Below, piece after piece: positions 27,998 to 41,272 of a DNA stretch of 64,000 nt (position 1 is the stretch's first letter; the number at the start of each line of letters is the position of its first letter). The notes under the pieces were generated by a model that had not been told where the DNA came from, did no database searches, and saw only the letters and a list, made by a program, of their open reading frames with translations. The position numbers and the translations under genes are program-made. The stretch spans positions 1-64,000 of the forward strand of contig QVRM01005392.1 of the NCBI GenBank assembly GCA_003439945.1, given 5' to 3'. The DNA comes from Dermanyssus gallinae. Lineage: Eukaryota; Arthropoda; Arachnida; Mesostigmata; Dermanyssidae.

Positions 27998-28483
27998 ACG
28001 ACTACGACGGCTGACCGTCAACTGTTCATCACCAGGGAATGTCTGGAAAACCCTGGTTGTTAGCGTTGACCGCGCCGGGACGGACGCACGGACGGTGCAC
28101 CTCATCACAACAAACGCACGCCGTCATCTTCACCCTCCTCCCCTCCCCCGCTCCCCCCGTCACAATGAATAAATGAATGAAGTCGATCGTCGAGGGTCAA
28201 CAAATCGACTCGACGTCTGCGCTTAAGGGGGTTGTCTGGCTAGGTAGGCGGACAAGGCACGGCACGCCTGCCCGTGGGACTTGCCGGGGGTTTGATAGAG
28301 ACAAGCAGAATGAATAATTGAACAAACGGCATTCAAAATCCTCTTGCTGGCAGCGTCTCACAAACAAACTAAACAAGACGAACCTACGATGGGGTACTGA
28401 AATGAGAACTAGCGACCTTGCGGTAGCAAACACAGGCGAAACATGATTGTCGGTATTATCAGCAACAACAGCGACACGTCAAC

Positions 28484-28516
<33 letters not shown>

Positions 28517-29929
28517 CAAGTGGCAACGACAAAAAAGAAGAAGTGATAACAACAACAACAACAACAATGATCTAGGTTCATCGCGAGCGGACCGACTTTA
28601 TAAAGGTGTGCCAGAGAAAGGGTTTGTCTAAATATGCTAATAGATATTTTTATTAGCTTTTATTAGGTACATATATGTCATATAAATGTACAATGTTCAT
28701 ACATTAGCATTATTAGACAAATATGTATACTTGACACATACATATTTATATACACTTTGTAATTGCTCTCGCGATCGAAAATGTGTCGGCAAATTGTGTT
28801 CAGCAAAAATGTCGTTCGATGGCTGAGCAGTGAGTCGAGTTGAAAATTGTCGCAGTGTTTCTTAAGGAAAAATCGAGAATATCAGTACGTCGAACGTGGA
28901 ACCGGATAAAGCATGGTGTGCAATTTGCCTGCAATTTTTTTTCGAATTTGTTGGACGTCGTCAAACGATCTGCAAAGAAATAGTAATGCAAGAAAGCCAA
29001 ATCGTTCCAGCGGCGGACAGCAGAGGCCTTCACCTAAGTAAGCAGCAAACGACGGAAAAGAAGCCCATGCCAGGCAGACACATAACCAGCAGCAGTCGCT
29101 CGGTCGAATCGAAAACAGCAGTCGCAATAGCGAACGCTCGAAGTCGAGGGTCGAATCGAGTCTATCGAGAGGCTATGCAGCTGACAGACCGCATTGAGTC
29201 TGTTGTCGATCGATCGAGAGAGCGATTGACAGAGCGATATTTCGTGAATATGCCACAATTCGTCGTTGAATAGACGTAGAAGTAGAGGTAGTTTGGAGAG
29301 AAGTTGGGGGTTTGGAAAGAAAGGTTTGGACGGACGGAGCTCGAATTGTGCTGCTGGCGTTGATCATGACGATGACCTGAGCTGAATGCAATCATCGTCA
29401 CTGGCCAGTCACAGTGGCAGTCAACGAACAACGATGAGCGAAAAGAGAGTCTGCTGCTCTCTTAACGTGCGCTCAATACACGAGTGACGGGGTATCGAGT
29501 GCGACAAAAGGCAAACGCAAACTGTCATATATATATATATATATATATATATCACATTTTATATACGTATGTATGCTTATATCATAATATATAATATATA
29601 GATAAAGGGGCAGCTATGTGTATATATATATATATATATATATTAGTTTCTTGATGATCGCACTCCGTTTTCGTTGAAATGTTGTTGCTGCTATTGATTC
29701 CATATATAAGATTCGACAATGCGCATTCGATAACATCACAATTATCATCACTATCACGATGCTAAATATAATCATCAGCATCATCATCATCGGCTGGAAA
29801 TTGTTATTGCACAAAACGGCCAAAAACGCAACGGGGATTGCGCACATTGCGACACGACACGCCTCAAACACGGGACAATAGAGTGAAAAAGCCACACACG
29901 CAGGCACAAGGATCAAGCATCATACATAT

Positions 29930-30062
29930 ATATATAGAGAGAGAGAGAGAGGGAGAGAGAGAGATAATAGAGAGCGTGAGAGAGAGAAATTGAGAGATAT
30001 ATCGATAGGAAGGGGTGTGAGGAAGAGGAGAGGCGAGAAAGGGAGAGGGAGAGAGAGAAAGC
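29930..30062. repeat. GA-rich purine tract
   Basis: It starts in a short TA run, then about 130 bp is dominated by GAGA and GGGA motifs with few pyrimidines. It is a candidate for triplex or other non-B DNA. Confidence 0.85.
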
Positions 30063-31265
30063 TCAAGTGAAAGCGGTGGCTGATGATATGATGAGCAAGT
30101 GGCGCTGACGATATCGTTTCGTTCGCATAATCGTTGCGTTCGAGAGCGATTCGAGTAACGAGTTGTACTCGAATAGTAGCCGAAGCGTCGAGTGGTGAGC
30201 GTCGTCGAGAAGCACCTGTCGAAGCACATAGACTAGTAGTAGTAGTAGTAGTAGGAGTTGTAGCAGCAGCAGCAGGTTTTCTTTGCTTTCTTTCTGTTGC
30301 TGTGTTCGATGCTGATGCTGCGGAAGGTTTTGCTGCCGCTGCTGCTGCTGTTGTTGCTGCCGGCGGCAACGGTGCTGGCGTGGCTAGCGCCCTTATGTCC
30401 CGACGACCGCGCCGCGTTAGCCTCGGCGGTCTCTGTTGTTAGCTTCAATAGCTTGAACTAATTGCGATCGGTTAGGTTTATGTGGTGCTGGCCTATCATC
30501 TACCTCGATATCTGTGTACCTACCTGGCTGGTCGGCTGACTGATTAAAAACTATTATTATTATTATTATTATTATTATTTTAAATATACGTTACAACCAT
30601 TTTCATCGGAACTGCACTACTACTACTACTACTACTACTACTGTTACTGCGACTATTAGAATGATCTCTAATATTAGTGTAGTTATATATGTATCTATAT
30701 TATCGCCGCGCGAGATTATTACGGCGAATTTGGTTGTTCATTCTATCATTCGTACTGGGTAGCGAGAGTCATTATCATGACCACCATCATCATCATCATC
30801 ATCAGCAATGACGCCACCACCACCACCACCACAATCACCAACGTCGTCGTCACTCGAAAGTGCAATGAGCTATTATTGTCTGTATCGTATCGATCGGCCG
30901 TTTGGTAATCTGGTAGTCACAGCCACGCAGGCTGGTTGCCGGCGCTGCGCTCTCGCGGAGTACGTTGAGTGTTTTTGTGGCTACGGTAAGACTCAAACGG
31001 CAATAACTCGAACACCAGCAACAACAACAACAACAACAAAAGCAACATTTCGAACAACAACAACAACAACAGCAGCAGCAACAACAACAACAGCTCAAAG
31101 GACATCGTCTGTCATCTATCCGCCAGTTGTTTTCGCGTGCACGCGGGAGCGCTTTAGTTTTCCTCTCTTTTCTCTCTTTCATATTTATTTGTTCTTGTTC
31201 CTCTCTCTCTGCGTATTGTTTGTCCTCTCATTTATTTTCCCTTCTCTCTACCTCGCTCTAGTTGA

Positions 31266-31268
<3 letters not shown>

Positions 31269-31316
<48 letters not shown>

Positions 31317-31336
31317 TATATACACATACATATATG
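31269..31336. repeat. (TA)n microsatellite with CATA interruptions
   Basis: About 42 bp of pure TA, then TA runs interrupted by CATA and CACA. Confidence 0.9.
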
Positions 31337-33383
31337 TGTTATTGTAGTTGGCGAAACGTGCCGATTCGAAAATCATCCAATTGCAAAAAGCACCATTGCC
31401 CATTTTGCCTATATGTTTCGCCCTCCGCGGGCTGACTCGTCGTCGTTGTCGCCGGGGTTGGTTGGTCGGTCGGTCGGTGGGTTAGGCGTCTTGTCATCGT
31501 CGTCGTTGTCGTTTTTGGTTCTGTTGCGGCTTCTTCCTCTATTTCTGCTTCTGCTGCGGCTTGCGCTGCTTTTGGTGTCTCGTTTTCGCTTCGTACAAAA
31601 GCTAGCCACCAGCGGAAACGAGCGAAAACAAAACGCAGACTGGAGCAGCGACGAAACCAAAAGGAACGAACAAACAAACAAAACAAAACCAAAAAACGTC
31701 GAGAAAGCGAAAAAGAGAAAGAGATAGATAGATGGTGGAGAGAAGAAGAGAGAGAGTGTGTGAGAGAGTGAGCTGGAGAGAAGAGAAACGAGAAAGGAAA
31801 GCTCCCTCCATAGACGAACGGATGGCGGATTGGCACAAGCAAAATCATCATCGTCGCCACTGGCGCTGCCGCCCTTCTTCGGTAGGTGGAACCAGCTAAC
31901 TTTTGCTAACTAGCAGCGCACCACTGGCAACATGAGCAAACAGGTAGACGCGCATACGCGAAGATACGCGGCCGGCCAGACAGGTAACCAGCCAGCCAGC
32001 CAGCCGGGTAACCAGCCAGTCACTCACTCAGTCAGCCAGGCGGTAGGCATTCGTAAACGAAGTCACAGGAGTAGCAAAATGATCTCATCATCATCATTAT
32101 CATCATCATCATCATAGTCATCATAACGAACGCTGACGACGATTCTGTTCAAACGTTTGTTATCTCAACTGTGGTGGCGCGGCTAATTTCGGGGGACTTC
32201 GTCCACTTGTCGTCCACCTTTCTTTTTACCTAATGTTGTTGCTGCTGCTGTTGTTGCTGTTGTTATTGTTGTTGTTGCTGCTGTTATTGTTGTTGTTGTT
32301 GTTGTTGCTTTTGGTCGTGCTGGTTCTGTTGTTGCTGCTGTTGTTGCTTCTGCTGGCCTTGCTACAATGCGAGGCCGGTTGAAGTGCTGCTGCTGCGGCG
32401 GCGTGCGCGCGAAGTTCGGCTTGCCGGTGGCGACGTCAACCAGCGAGTCTCACCCACCCTCGACTACCGACTACCTCATCCGGAACAGCAGCACAACCGC
32501 ATCATGAGCGCCTCGAAGGAGGCATCGGCGACGATGACGCCAACAACAACAACGACAACAACAACGGCGTTAACAATAACAACAACGTCGTTAACAATAA
32601 CGACAACGACGATGAGAACGACGAAACACGCTGGTCAAGCTTCTTTGAGCATTACTACTATCGAGCTAGCCAACAATACCCACCATAAGAACAAAGCTAC
32701 TGCTGCTTCAGGTACTTGTACTATTACAATTCGAGAGACGTTTCGCTTTTAGCCCCCAGACCTGTTCAATTTTCTTCTACATTTCACCTCTTTCCCCGTC
32801 TCTCTCTCTCTCTCTCCCTCGCTCTCGCGGTTGCTACCCGTGTCTCGTAGAAGAAATTGTAATTTCGTTAGTAGGTGTAGTTATGTACATACTGTTCATG
32901 CTCCAAATCACGATGCCCGTAGTTGAAAACTCAGGTACATGATGTGGCTGCCTTCACCCCATCCCCCCTTTGCCTCCGTGATCGCGATGGCCAGCAAAGT
33001 TACACACATTGTTCCTAATTGCCTATATAATTAAATAGCTGCGTTTAGCATAACTCTCGGCCGGCCTTCACTAACACTCCTACGGTACATTTACTGTGAT
33101 ACTGGGTACTATTATAGTTATTCGTTTATTAGTACTAGTTGTTTATTATTGTTAATGTTGTTGTTGTTGCTGCCACTCGCTGCATTGTGTGATGTAACTT
33201 CTCCTTGACAACTGCGTCATGCCAACTACTGCTAACATACTAATTACGTCGGGTTTAAAAAAAACAAATGATAGAGGGGCTATGTTGCTGAATGATCAAC
33301 AAGACAATAACTCTTGGCGATTCTGGCGCGCCTTGGCAAAACAACAAAAGCCAAGACAAATTCCGCTATTCCGCCTGCCTTTG

Positions 33384-33385
<2 letters not shown>

Positions 33386-33427
<42 letters not shown>
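33386..33427. repeat. (TA)n microsatellite
   Basis: About 20 pure TA units. Confidence 0.95.
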
Positions 33428-33428
<1 letters not shown>

Positions 33429-34460
33429 TCGTATTGCTAATGCAACTACCAATGCTTGAATTGCTACGTCCACTATCACTTCTAGCACACGCGCACACAC
33501 AATACAATGTAGGGGGGCAAGTGGCTTTAAGTCAGGAATTTCGGCATCATGCCGCCAGATGGCGCCATGGTCTCCATCTTGCTCTGGCCGCCCGTCCGTC
33601 TGTTTAGCTGTGATGTGATCTGCGGTGATCAAGTCGGCGGGCTAGAAGCGCGCCAACAGAATGGCATTCGCTCCGCGATTACCTACCTGCGCCCGTTTAC
33701 CCAATACCGTTGCGTTTCGGGCTAATCGCCCGCCTTCTAATTCTCGCTACGACCCAGCTGCTCGATGCTCCACGTATACACACATCCATACACACGTGCC
33801 AGCGTATGCGTACATAGCCACACGCAACTACAACATGCGCATCTACTCTCTGCTCAACGAATCGAACTTTAGCGAATTCGTCGATCGAATCGCCATCCAT
33901 CGACCGGACACTGCGCGCGCTCTTGGCTTTGTATGGCGGTGGTGTGTTCGTATGATGACGTCGTGTGCTGGCTGGCTGGCTGGCTAGTGTCATCTACATA
34001 TATTGTATTAACACGATGGATAACACTCGCGCGTTATTGGTACGATGATGACGATGGTGCTGTTTCGCTGAACAAAACAGAACAGATGACTGAGAATTGC
34101 CTGACTGAGAACCCCTGTCAGCCTGGCACTGGCGGGAGGAAGGGAGCCAGACTCGTCACGAGTCGTTTGGATTCGTCATTTTACGTCGGCATGAGACATA
34201 CTTTGCCGCGTTCGTCGTGAGCAGTCTTTTTTGTACGCCTTTCGTTCTACGTAGCGCTTGTTGTTGACTGACTGTAGCACAGCGCACTGTTTAGTTAAAT
34301 TCCAGCAGCAGCAGCAGCAACAACAGTAAACGTTCCCGAATATTACGGCCAATGTCCAAAAGTCTATAGCCTGTTTTGTTTTCCAAGCGAAAACACACAT
34401 CGGACAGTTCCGCGATCTGTACCTATATAGAAACAACACAAGCCTGGTTTAGGCGATCAC

Positions 34461-34507
34461 GTTTAACTATATATGTATACATATGTATATAGTATATATA
34501 GTTGAAC
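34461..34507. repeat. hairpin, 14 bp arms, AT-rich
   Basis: GTTTAACTATATAT at 34461-34474 pairs with 34494-34507 at 13 of 14 positions. The intervening 19 nt contain GTATAC and CATATG, so several folds are possible. Confidence 0.75.
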
Positions 34508-35282
34508 AATCACAAGTTGTGAGCATTACTGTTTCACCACACCACGACTTCTCTAGTTAGAGGTTAAATGTGATGATTGTTGCTGCGCACTACTCTTACG
34601 ATTACAATCTAAATAGCCTTTTTGTTGTTTTTGTGCCACTATGTTACCAGTCTGTAATATAAACAGTTCTTTTTTTTCTCTTATACACGAACGGATATAC
34701 TGCTGATATTTCTGTTTTTACAATAGTCTACCACAAACAAGACTTTAATCGAGTCCATAAATTCGCAAAGCCGCCGCCGGCGAGAAACCGAATTCGATTC
34801 GAACAACGGGTCATCATCATCATAGACGTAGATCAACATAGACAATACTATAAATATTAATAAAAATTTAAAGAGGAAAAACAGGAATAACAGCCTCACG
34901 TAAAATAAAATAAACAATTCCGCGCGCTAGCCGTGTTTATATATATGGATCCGACGGCATGATTTTCTCCTTCACTGGCCGCATTAAAGAACAGAGCCCA
35001 GTCGGTACGATAGTGCGCCGTCTATCTCAAGCGTGTGCTCATTTTTACTTTTTAATCGACATCTATATATATATATATATATAAGTGCTTTGTGGAGGGC
35101 AAGGTTCACTGATCTGTCTCAGAGCAGGTTACGTGCGGCCTGCTGGGTTGTCGAAATCGAAACACTTTCTCGCCGAAAAATTACCGCAGGACATCAAAGC
35201 TGCGTTTGGCCTGAGTCGCACTTATCGATCTCCTCCTCCTCCTTCTAAGCGTGGCTATACTCTCAAAGGTGTTGGGCTTGCT

Positions 35283-35505
35283 CCCAGCAATTCTCCAGAG
35301 GAACAGATTTACTATCGATGACGGGTTCTCCGAATACCCCCCTCTTTGCAAACTACAGGGTTGCCGCAGGGTAATCATCTGAAGTTCCTACTGTTCTCCG
35401 TTCTGCGGGACTACTTCCCTGAGCAAATATCCTCGGAGCGCCGAGATTTTCTGTTGCGTTACGCTATTTATGCAGACGACCTGATAATGTATGAGAGGGG
35501 GGGCG
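35283..35505 (+). pseudogene. non-LTR retrotransposon reverse transcriptase fragment
   Basis: This is a broken piece of a reverse transcriptase, the enzyme that copies element RNA into DNA during target-primed retrotransposition. The frame beginning in the codons at 35361 shows GLPQG (RT motif B) followed by a hydrophobic LLFSVL-type segment. About 45 residues further on is RYAIYADDLIMY, which holds the catalytic YADD box (motif C). A second frame just upstream (about 35290-35358) reads FTIDDGFSE followed by LCKLQG, as expected before motif B, so a frameshift lies near 35355-35362. The finger and thumb regions, endonuclease and 3' tail are not recognisable, and the frame ends by about 35609. 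YADD with GLPQG fits the jockey/R1/I-like or CR1-like groups; I cannot choose between them. It is surely inactive. Confidence 0.75.
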
Positions 35506-35609
35506 GGAGAAGCCGGTTCCGAGTGCAACATATTCATTCCGTTCAACGCCCACGTCTTCCATACGCGCGGAGAGGTGCCGAGAAGCGTCGTAATATTGTT
35601 TGTTGTTGA

Positions 35610-36539
35610 TACGAAATCTGTATAATATGTGCATATTTTGAAACTAGTTGATATATGCCCACCGCAACAAACGAGAGAATAAACACGCATATACGAACGA
35701 ATAAGGATATCTATTATGCCAAAACTGGGATGAACGATGTTTGTTCTTACAATTCAATCATGTTTCGTCTACTGGTTGCTGGTACTCTTCGTAAGACATG
35801 ACATCTATAGTCATCGCCACCATTACGGACATTGTCGTTGTCAATCGCGGCTATGCTAATGACGAAGGGTCGTTGTTCGCGATGGTGCTCGCCGCCCACG
35901 AGGGTGATGAATTCGTATGTGGTTATTGTGCGCGGGCAATAACAACCATTGGAACGACAGAATCAGGGCAGAAATCCCAGCACGGACAGCACAGTAGACG
36001 CCAATGTACTACTGCTCTAACCTACGCAGAGTACTGTTAGGTCGTATACGGTCGTATACTGTACTCAACTAGGTCTTAGTAGGCAGCCATGACCAGCTCA
36101 CAAATTCGGTTGTCTGTTGGTCAACTCCCGCAACGGCTGCAGCTGCTAGTGTCGAATCAACGAAATATAATTAATTGCTAATCCTGGTCGACGAGATTAT
36201 TTCTTCCTTTTCTGACTTCTTAACTGATTATTGTCATCATCGTCATTATCGTCACGCCATTGTTACGTAGCCCACCGTGCAATATATTATATTTAATTGT
36301 ATTATACAGTTGTGTATACGGCGAGTTTGCCCAGTTGGATTAGTCCGCTGTGTTCACTATCTGGTCGTAGGAAAAAGCGATGGAAAATTTCGTCACCCAG
36401 CCACTTCATCCACTCCATTTTTCCTTCCTGCCCCCGTACTTCGTCCGCTTGTCATTTCCCCGTCGCAACGGCTAAATCTGCGGTGTTTTATGCTCGCCGT
36501 TCGGCTGATCGCTTGGACGCATCTTTTTGTGGCTGTAGA
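35610..36539. other. non-coding region
   Basis: Unique DNA without strong repeats apart from a short CATCATCG patch near 36235. Two overlapping forward frames run through 36277-36762 (161 and 124 codons). They span the hairpin at 36540-36586 and resemble no family I know. Confidence 0.5.
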
Positions 36540-36586
36540 GCAAACGTGGCCAAGATTGTCGCAACGACAATCTTTGCCACGTTTGC
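36540..36586. repeat. 22 bp near-perfect hairpin with 3 nt loop
   Basis: The arm 36540-36561 (starts GCAAACGTGGCC) and the arm 36565-36586 (ends GCCACGTTTGC) are reverse complements at 21 of 22 positions; the one mismatch is C-T at 36551/36575. The loop is CAA. The sequence is not simple repeat, so this is a real inverted duplication. Confidence 0.95.
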
Positions 36587-37726
36587 CCGACACACTCGAT
36601 GCGGTGATAGTGCGCATCTGGCCCGCATTAGGCCACCTCACCATTTGCCCGCTCGTACACTTTTTGATTAATGAGCTTCGAGTTCAAAAGTTCGCCCCCC
36701 AATTCGGTCTGTCCTTATCGGTAAAGATTCTGTCCACGATGGGGTCACGATGTCGTTTATGATGAGAATGATGATGATGTCGTCGTCGGTGAGGACGACG
36801 ACGACGACGATGATGATGGTGGTTGTGATAATCTTGAGATGAACAATGACGGCATTTTCCATGCACATGTTTTTTTCCTGTATTTCCTATACGGGGTAGC
36901 CAGCTGGCTTGCTCCCATTCGCGAGGTATCAATCAATCAATGCACGTACTTGTGTGTGTGTGTGTTCTACTGCACACGTTTGTGAATGTGTGCAGGCAAA
37001 GACACCGCCAAGTTTATATCTGTCACCTTGTTGCTGCGTTACATGAAAGGTTATCATCACCTCTTCTTTGTGTTCCACCACCTACGTGACTCGTCAGTTT
37101 CGTCGTCGTCGTTGTTGTTGTTGTCGTTGTCGTCGTCGTCGTCGACTTTAATTTGTGGTCGTCTAACAACGGCCGCTTCGTCGCAGATCGTTTTTGACTT
37201 TGGCTCGACGTGGACGAGGCCTGAAGACGAAGTCAGGCTGATTCCGACTGATTTTCTGCATTTGTGCCCTCGCTCCCTACCTACTTCCCTTGCTCGCCTG
37301 CTCGCTCGCTTGTCATCTCGGAGAAGATCGGCGATTGAGAAGACATGATTCTTCCTCCCTAGCTCAGCCTGGCTCGACCACCATACAGAAAAGGCGGAAG
37401 CCCACTCTGGCAATACGGAGCAGTCGTACTAGCGGCGGCGTCGGCCATAGCAGCCGCCGCATCAACAGCGTGATTACGACCATCCCCTTGGTTCGCCCGA
37501 GTGACGGATTTATTTGCTGACAGTTGCTCGTCGTCATGAGTGGCTATAATTCGATCTTCGTGCGACAGGTGTCCTGTTTGTTGACCGTGTCATGATGTGT
37601 CCATCACATTCTGGCGAAGGTACCGTCGGTTGGTGGGTCGGTCGCTAGCCAGCCTCATCGCAACAGTCGAGATTAACGCATCATAGTCTTCATGAAGTCC
37701 ATCATCTCTGTGTCGATCGACTATAG

Positions 37727-37766
<40 letters not shown>

Positions 37767-38631
37767 GATGATGATGAAGAAGGCGACAAAGCACTACCAC
37801 CACCACCACCATGATATGGCTATGACTGGATAATAATAGCAATTGTTAATATTGTTATTATTATTACTTTGATTGGTATTTACAATGCTTACAATTGTAT
37901 TAAATTAACTATGTTTCTATTACTACTTCTATTATTATTATAAATATTATATCATGATTTGCACTCTATCCTACTTATCTGCTTCTAGAGTCGTCATGTA
38001 GACATTTCGTCTACGTTTTCTGCATGCGCCTTATGTCATACGACCGAAGATTGCAGATGTCCCTTGTTTTCCCGTCTTCCCCTGAACTGTCACCACAAGC
38101 CTTTAACAAAAATGCTAGCCATCAGACCGATGCTTACAGTCACGGTCACGCTACTAAAAGGTATCCGGAGCAAGTCAGAGAGAACTGCGCATTCACCATC
38201 ATTAAAAACGCTTTTCCTAAGGCGTATGATGTACGATCATACGTTAAAATTAAAGACCATTTCTTTCTGCCTCCCCCCCCCCTAGTCTTTGTATTAGGCT
38301 TTCGGCTGGTCTGCGATCTTTTCTACAAATATCGCGTCGCACATAGGTCATATTAGTTAACTCTAAGTATGCATAGCAGATTGACGCGATAAAAAGAGCT
38401 GCAAACGAACAAGCCTTGAAACGCGAGACATTACGTAACCCGTATAGGCCTCTTATCGCTGCCTACCGACGAAGAGGCACGTGGATGAATGACACCTGCT
38501 AGTACGGTATTTCAAACGGCAAGGTTGACGTGGCGTTCCTTGCAGGCGAGATTCAAATGCTCTATAGTAAAATGAACAAAGGATGTGAACTATTTGTTTG
38601 GCCATTTGCTTATTCTGGTTACTGACAAGTC
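36587..38631. other. non-coding region
   Basis: It contains CAT/GAC-rich DNA at 36755-36830, GTC/GTT-rich DNA at 37095-37145, (TTG)n at 37727-37767, (CAC)n at 37796-37812 and AT-rich DNA at 37830-37960. An antisense frame at 37057-37413 is open for 118 codons, but its acidic tail comes from the GTC/GTT repeat. Confidence 0.55.
37727..37767. repeat. (TTG)n microsatellite
   Basis: About 13 pure TTG units, followed by a GAT patch. Confidence 0.95.
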
Positions 38632-38769
<138 letters not shown>

Positions 38770-39602
38770 GTGAGTATAGCCCTTAGCCTCGCATGTGGTG
38801 AGCACATTGCCGATTTGGGTCAGACCAGCGAAGCGATCATGGCTCATTATGAAATGCGTCATGATCCAGTGTTTGACAGGAAGGCCATAATAATTTCCAC
38901 AAATCGTCCAATTTCAGTCAGGGAGGGCATTCATAATGGCAGCAATGTTTCGCTCGTTGATATGTTGTCGCTGCAGCATTGATAGGAGTAGAAGTGGCGT
39001 GTGATGTTATTGTTGTTGTTATTGCTGCTGCTGCTATTGTAGTCGTTATTGTTGTTGTTTGCTGCTATTATTGTTGTTGTTGTTGTTGTCGTTGTTGAAG
39101 CAATTTGAAATCACCACTAGAACTCCCGAGTGTTGTTGTTGGTGCGCTTGTTGGTATCGTTGGCGGTTTTGCTACCGTCCGTTGGCGATCAGGTACTTTC
39201 GTCCTCATTGCCATTGCATTTATGTATCAATTTAACAACGAACTACGATCAGTTTATGTTCGGCTTTGATTGTTGTTGTTATTGCTGTTACAGTTGTTGT
39301 TGCTGTTACAGTTGTTACTGTTGTTGTTGTTGTTGTTCTCATCGGCGGTCGGACTTGGTCGTGACTGTAATTCCCGCTAACCGATTATGTCATTGACGTG
39401 AGCTTTTTGATCTAGGACAGTGCTTCAAAAATTGCCTCGTGCTTGTTGCTGCTGTTGCTGCAGTCGCTGCTGCTGGCGGTGTCGAAGATCTCATTTAAGC
39501 TTGTGTGCGCGACTGGCCTTCAGCGGTGGAAGGTTTTCGTCAACTTGTTTTCAAACGATTCGTTTAGAACATGCTTGCTTGCAAATTTGCAAATTCAGAC
39601 AA

Positions 39603-39633
<31 letters not shown>

Positions 39634-40035
39634 TAGCGGTATTTTATCATTATTGTTCCGCACGAAAATAGTTCCTCATTGGATCTAAATTTTAGTTATA
39701 AATATGTTTTTTATACGTGTACTTAATTCATTATAGTAGTTTGCTTTTAATGATTAGAGTACACGAAAAACATGCTGTTTGACACAGCGTCTATGATTAA
39801 ATCCATGGACTACGAAACAAATCACAAAATGTCTAGCCTACTGCTTTTCACTCTGAGTTCAGCATTACCTCTGCGGTGCAAATCTCATCCATTTGTTTCT
39901 CATACTGTGCTGCTACACGTCGTATTGCTGCACACAATGCCGTCCGCTCTGTAACTAACTACTACTACTATTCTGTACTAACAGCATTATTTTAACTAGG
40001 AGTCATCATCGGAACAGTCAGCTGAGCGTCCCGAG

Positions 40036-40060
40036 CGTCGAGGAGCAGGCGTCCTCGACG
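40036..40060. repeat. hairpin, 9 bp stem
   Basis: CGTCGAGGA at 40036-40044 pairs perfectly with TCCTCGACG at 40052-40060 across a 7 nt loop. Confidence 0.8.
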
Positions 40061-41227
40061 AAACGTCTATGACGACACTCGATTGTTGTCGTTCGTTGGT
40101 GGGCTTCGTGCCTTCGTGTATTTTGCCGAATACACTGCCTTTGTGTGTATTCGCTTTCGCCACTTCGCTACGCTCGAAGCGGCTGACATTACGTGTGGTG
40201 TTACACGGCGTGCCGCTTGAGTCGTACGATGATTAGACTTTGCAGCAACAGCAGCAGCGGCGGCGTTTCTTGGCAGACACCACACAGTCTGCCTAAACCG
40301 CTCGTTGGCTGGTGTTTCGAGCCCGCCTGCAGTGTGGTTGGTACGGTGACGCCTAATCGACGGAACATTGGTGATGACCTTCACCTATCCAACCAACCAA
40401 CCAACCAATCAAACACCCACCCACCCAAGCAGCAACTAACTGGCAGAACAAGCGGCGCCAATAGATCTAACTGCTGGTCGACCCACTCCGTCACTCCTTC
40501 CCCGACTTAGTCATTTAGCCACCCAATCAAAGGTCCGTCGTGCATACGATGACCTTTTACATAGGGCATGATTGATGATTGCCTTGATGCTGATCATGAT
40601 GATGGCGATGATGGTAATGATGACGGCGATGATGGTAATGACGGCGATGATGGCGTCGATGACGACGACAACAATGCACTGGTCGGTCAATTAGATGATA
40701 ATTTTTCCCAAATGAGTCTCGCACATATTTACGTCTGCTATCATTATTATCATCATTCAGTCAGTCAGTCAGCGTCGGTACGCGTATGAAAAATACAGGG
40801 TCCTTGTCGTCTGGTAGATCGCGTCGTCTAGACACCTCCACCACCACCGCCGCAACCACCAACAACAGCAGCAACAATAACAACAGCAACAACAATAGCA
40901 GCAACAACAACAAAAACGACACCCCTTTCTATCACTTTCACAACGATTAACTCTGCTGTCGAAGCATAGAAGCTGGTGTCACGATGACATTCGACTTCGA
41001 TCGCGCCAACTGTACAGCAGGGATATTTCTAAACAACGGACGGATGTCAACTGGATTTGCATGCTTACACTTTGGTCTGGTGTGAGCAAATCGACTGACT
41101 AATCATCTCCTTCGAATTGTTATAGCCATTGCCAACCGACCACGAGTCGACAATTGTGAATTGCTTGAAGACGATGATGACGGCGACTATGAGAATGAGT
41201 ATGACCGATTGCAGGAGATGCAAATCT

Positions 41228-41231
<4 letters not shown>

Positions 41232-41270
<39 letters not shown>
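41232..41270. repeat. (TA)n microsatellite
   Basis: About 19 pure TA units. Confidence 0.95.

Positions 41271-41272
<2 letters not shown>

Larger units (their letters stand above)
30063..35060. other. non-coding, microsatellite-rich region
   Basis: It contains (TAG)n at 30233-30256, (ATT)n at 30549-30582, (TAC)n at 30618-30641, CAA islands at 31015-31095, a pyrimidine block at 31150-31260, (TA)n at 31269-31336, a purine block at 31610-31815, AGCC repeats near 31985-32035, (ATC)n near 32085-32115, TTG/CTG DNA at 32233-32360 and (TA)n at 33386-33427. The frame 32363-32752 is GC-rich at its start but turns into a repeat-derived poly-Thr stretch. No gene is supported. Confidence 0.55.

Noticed and set aside
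28896..29273. 125-codon forward frame without simple repeats
   Set aside because: Third positions are A/T-rich where the best exon candidate is G/C-rich, there is no known domain, and an antisense frame overlaps it.
32363..32752. GC-rich forward frame with a poly-Thr tail; a second ATG frame starts at 32367
   Set aside because: Both frames draw on CTG and CAA repeats, neither has a domain, and the codon bias disappears in the second half.
37314..37344. Antisense FSIADLL resembling an eh1 repressor motif of homeodomain proteins
   Set aside because: A seven-residue degenerate motif is expected by chance in six frames of 64 kb, and no homeodomain is nearby.
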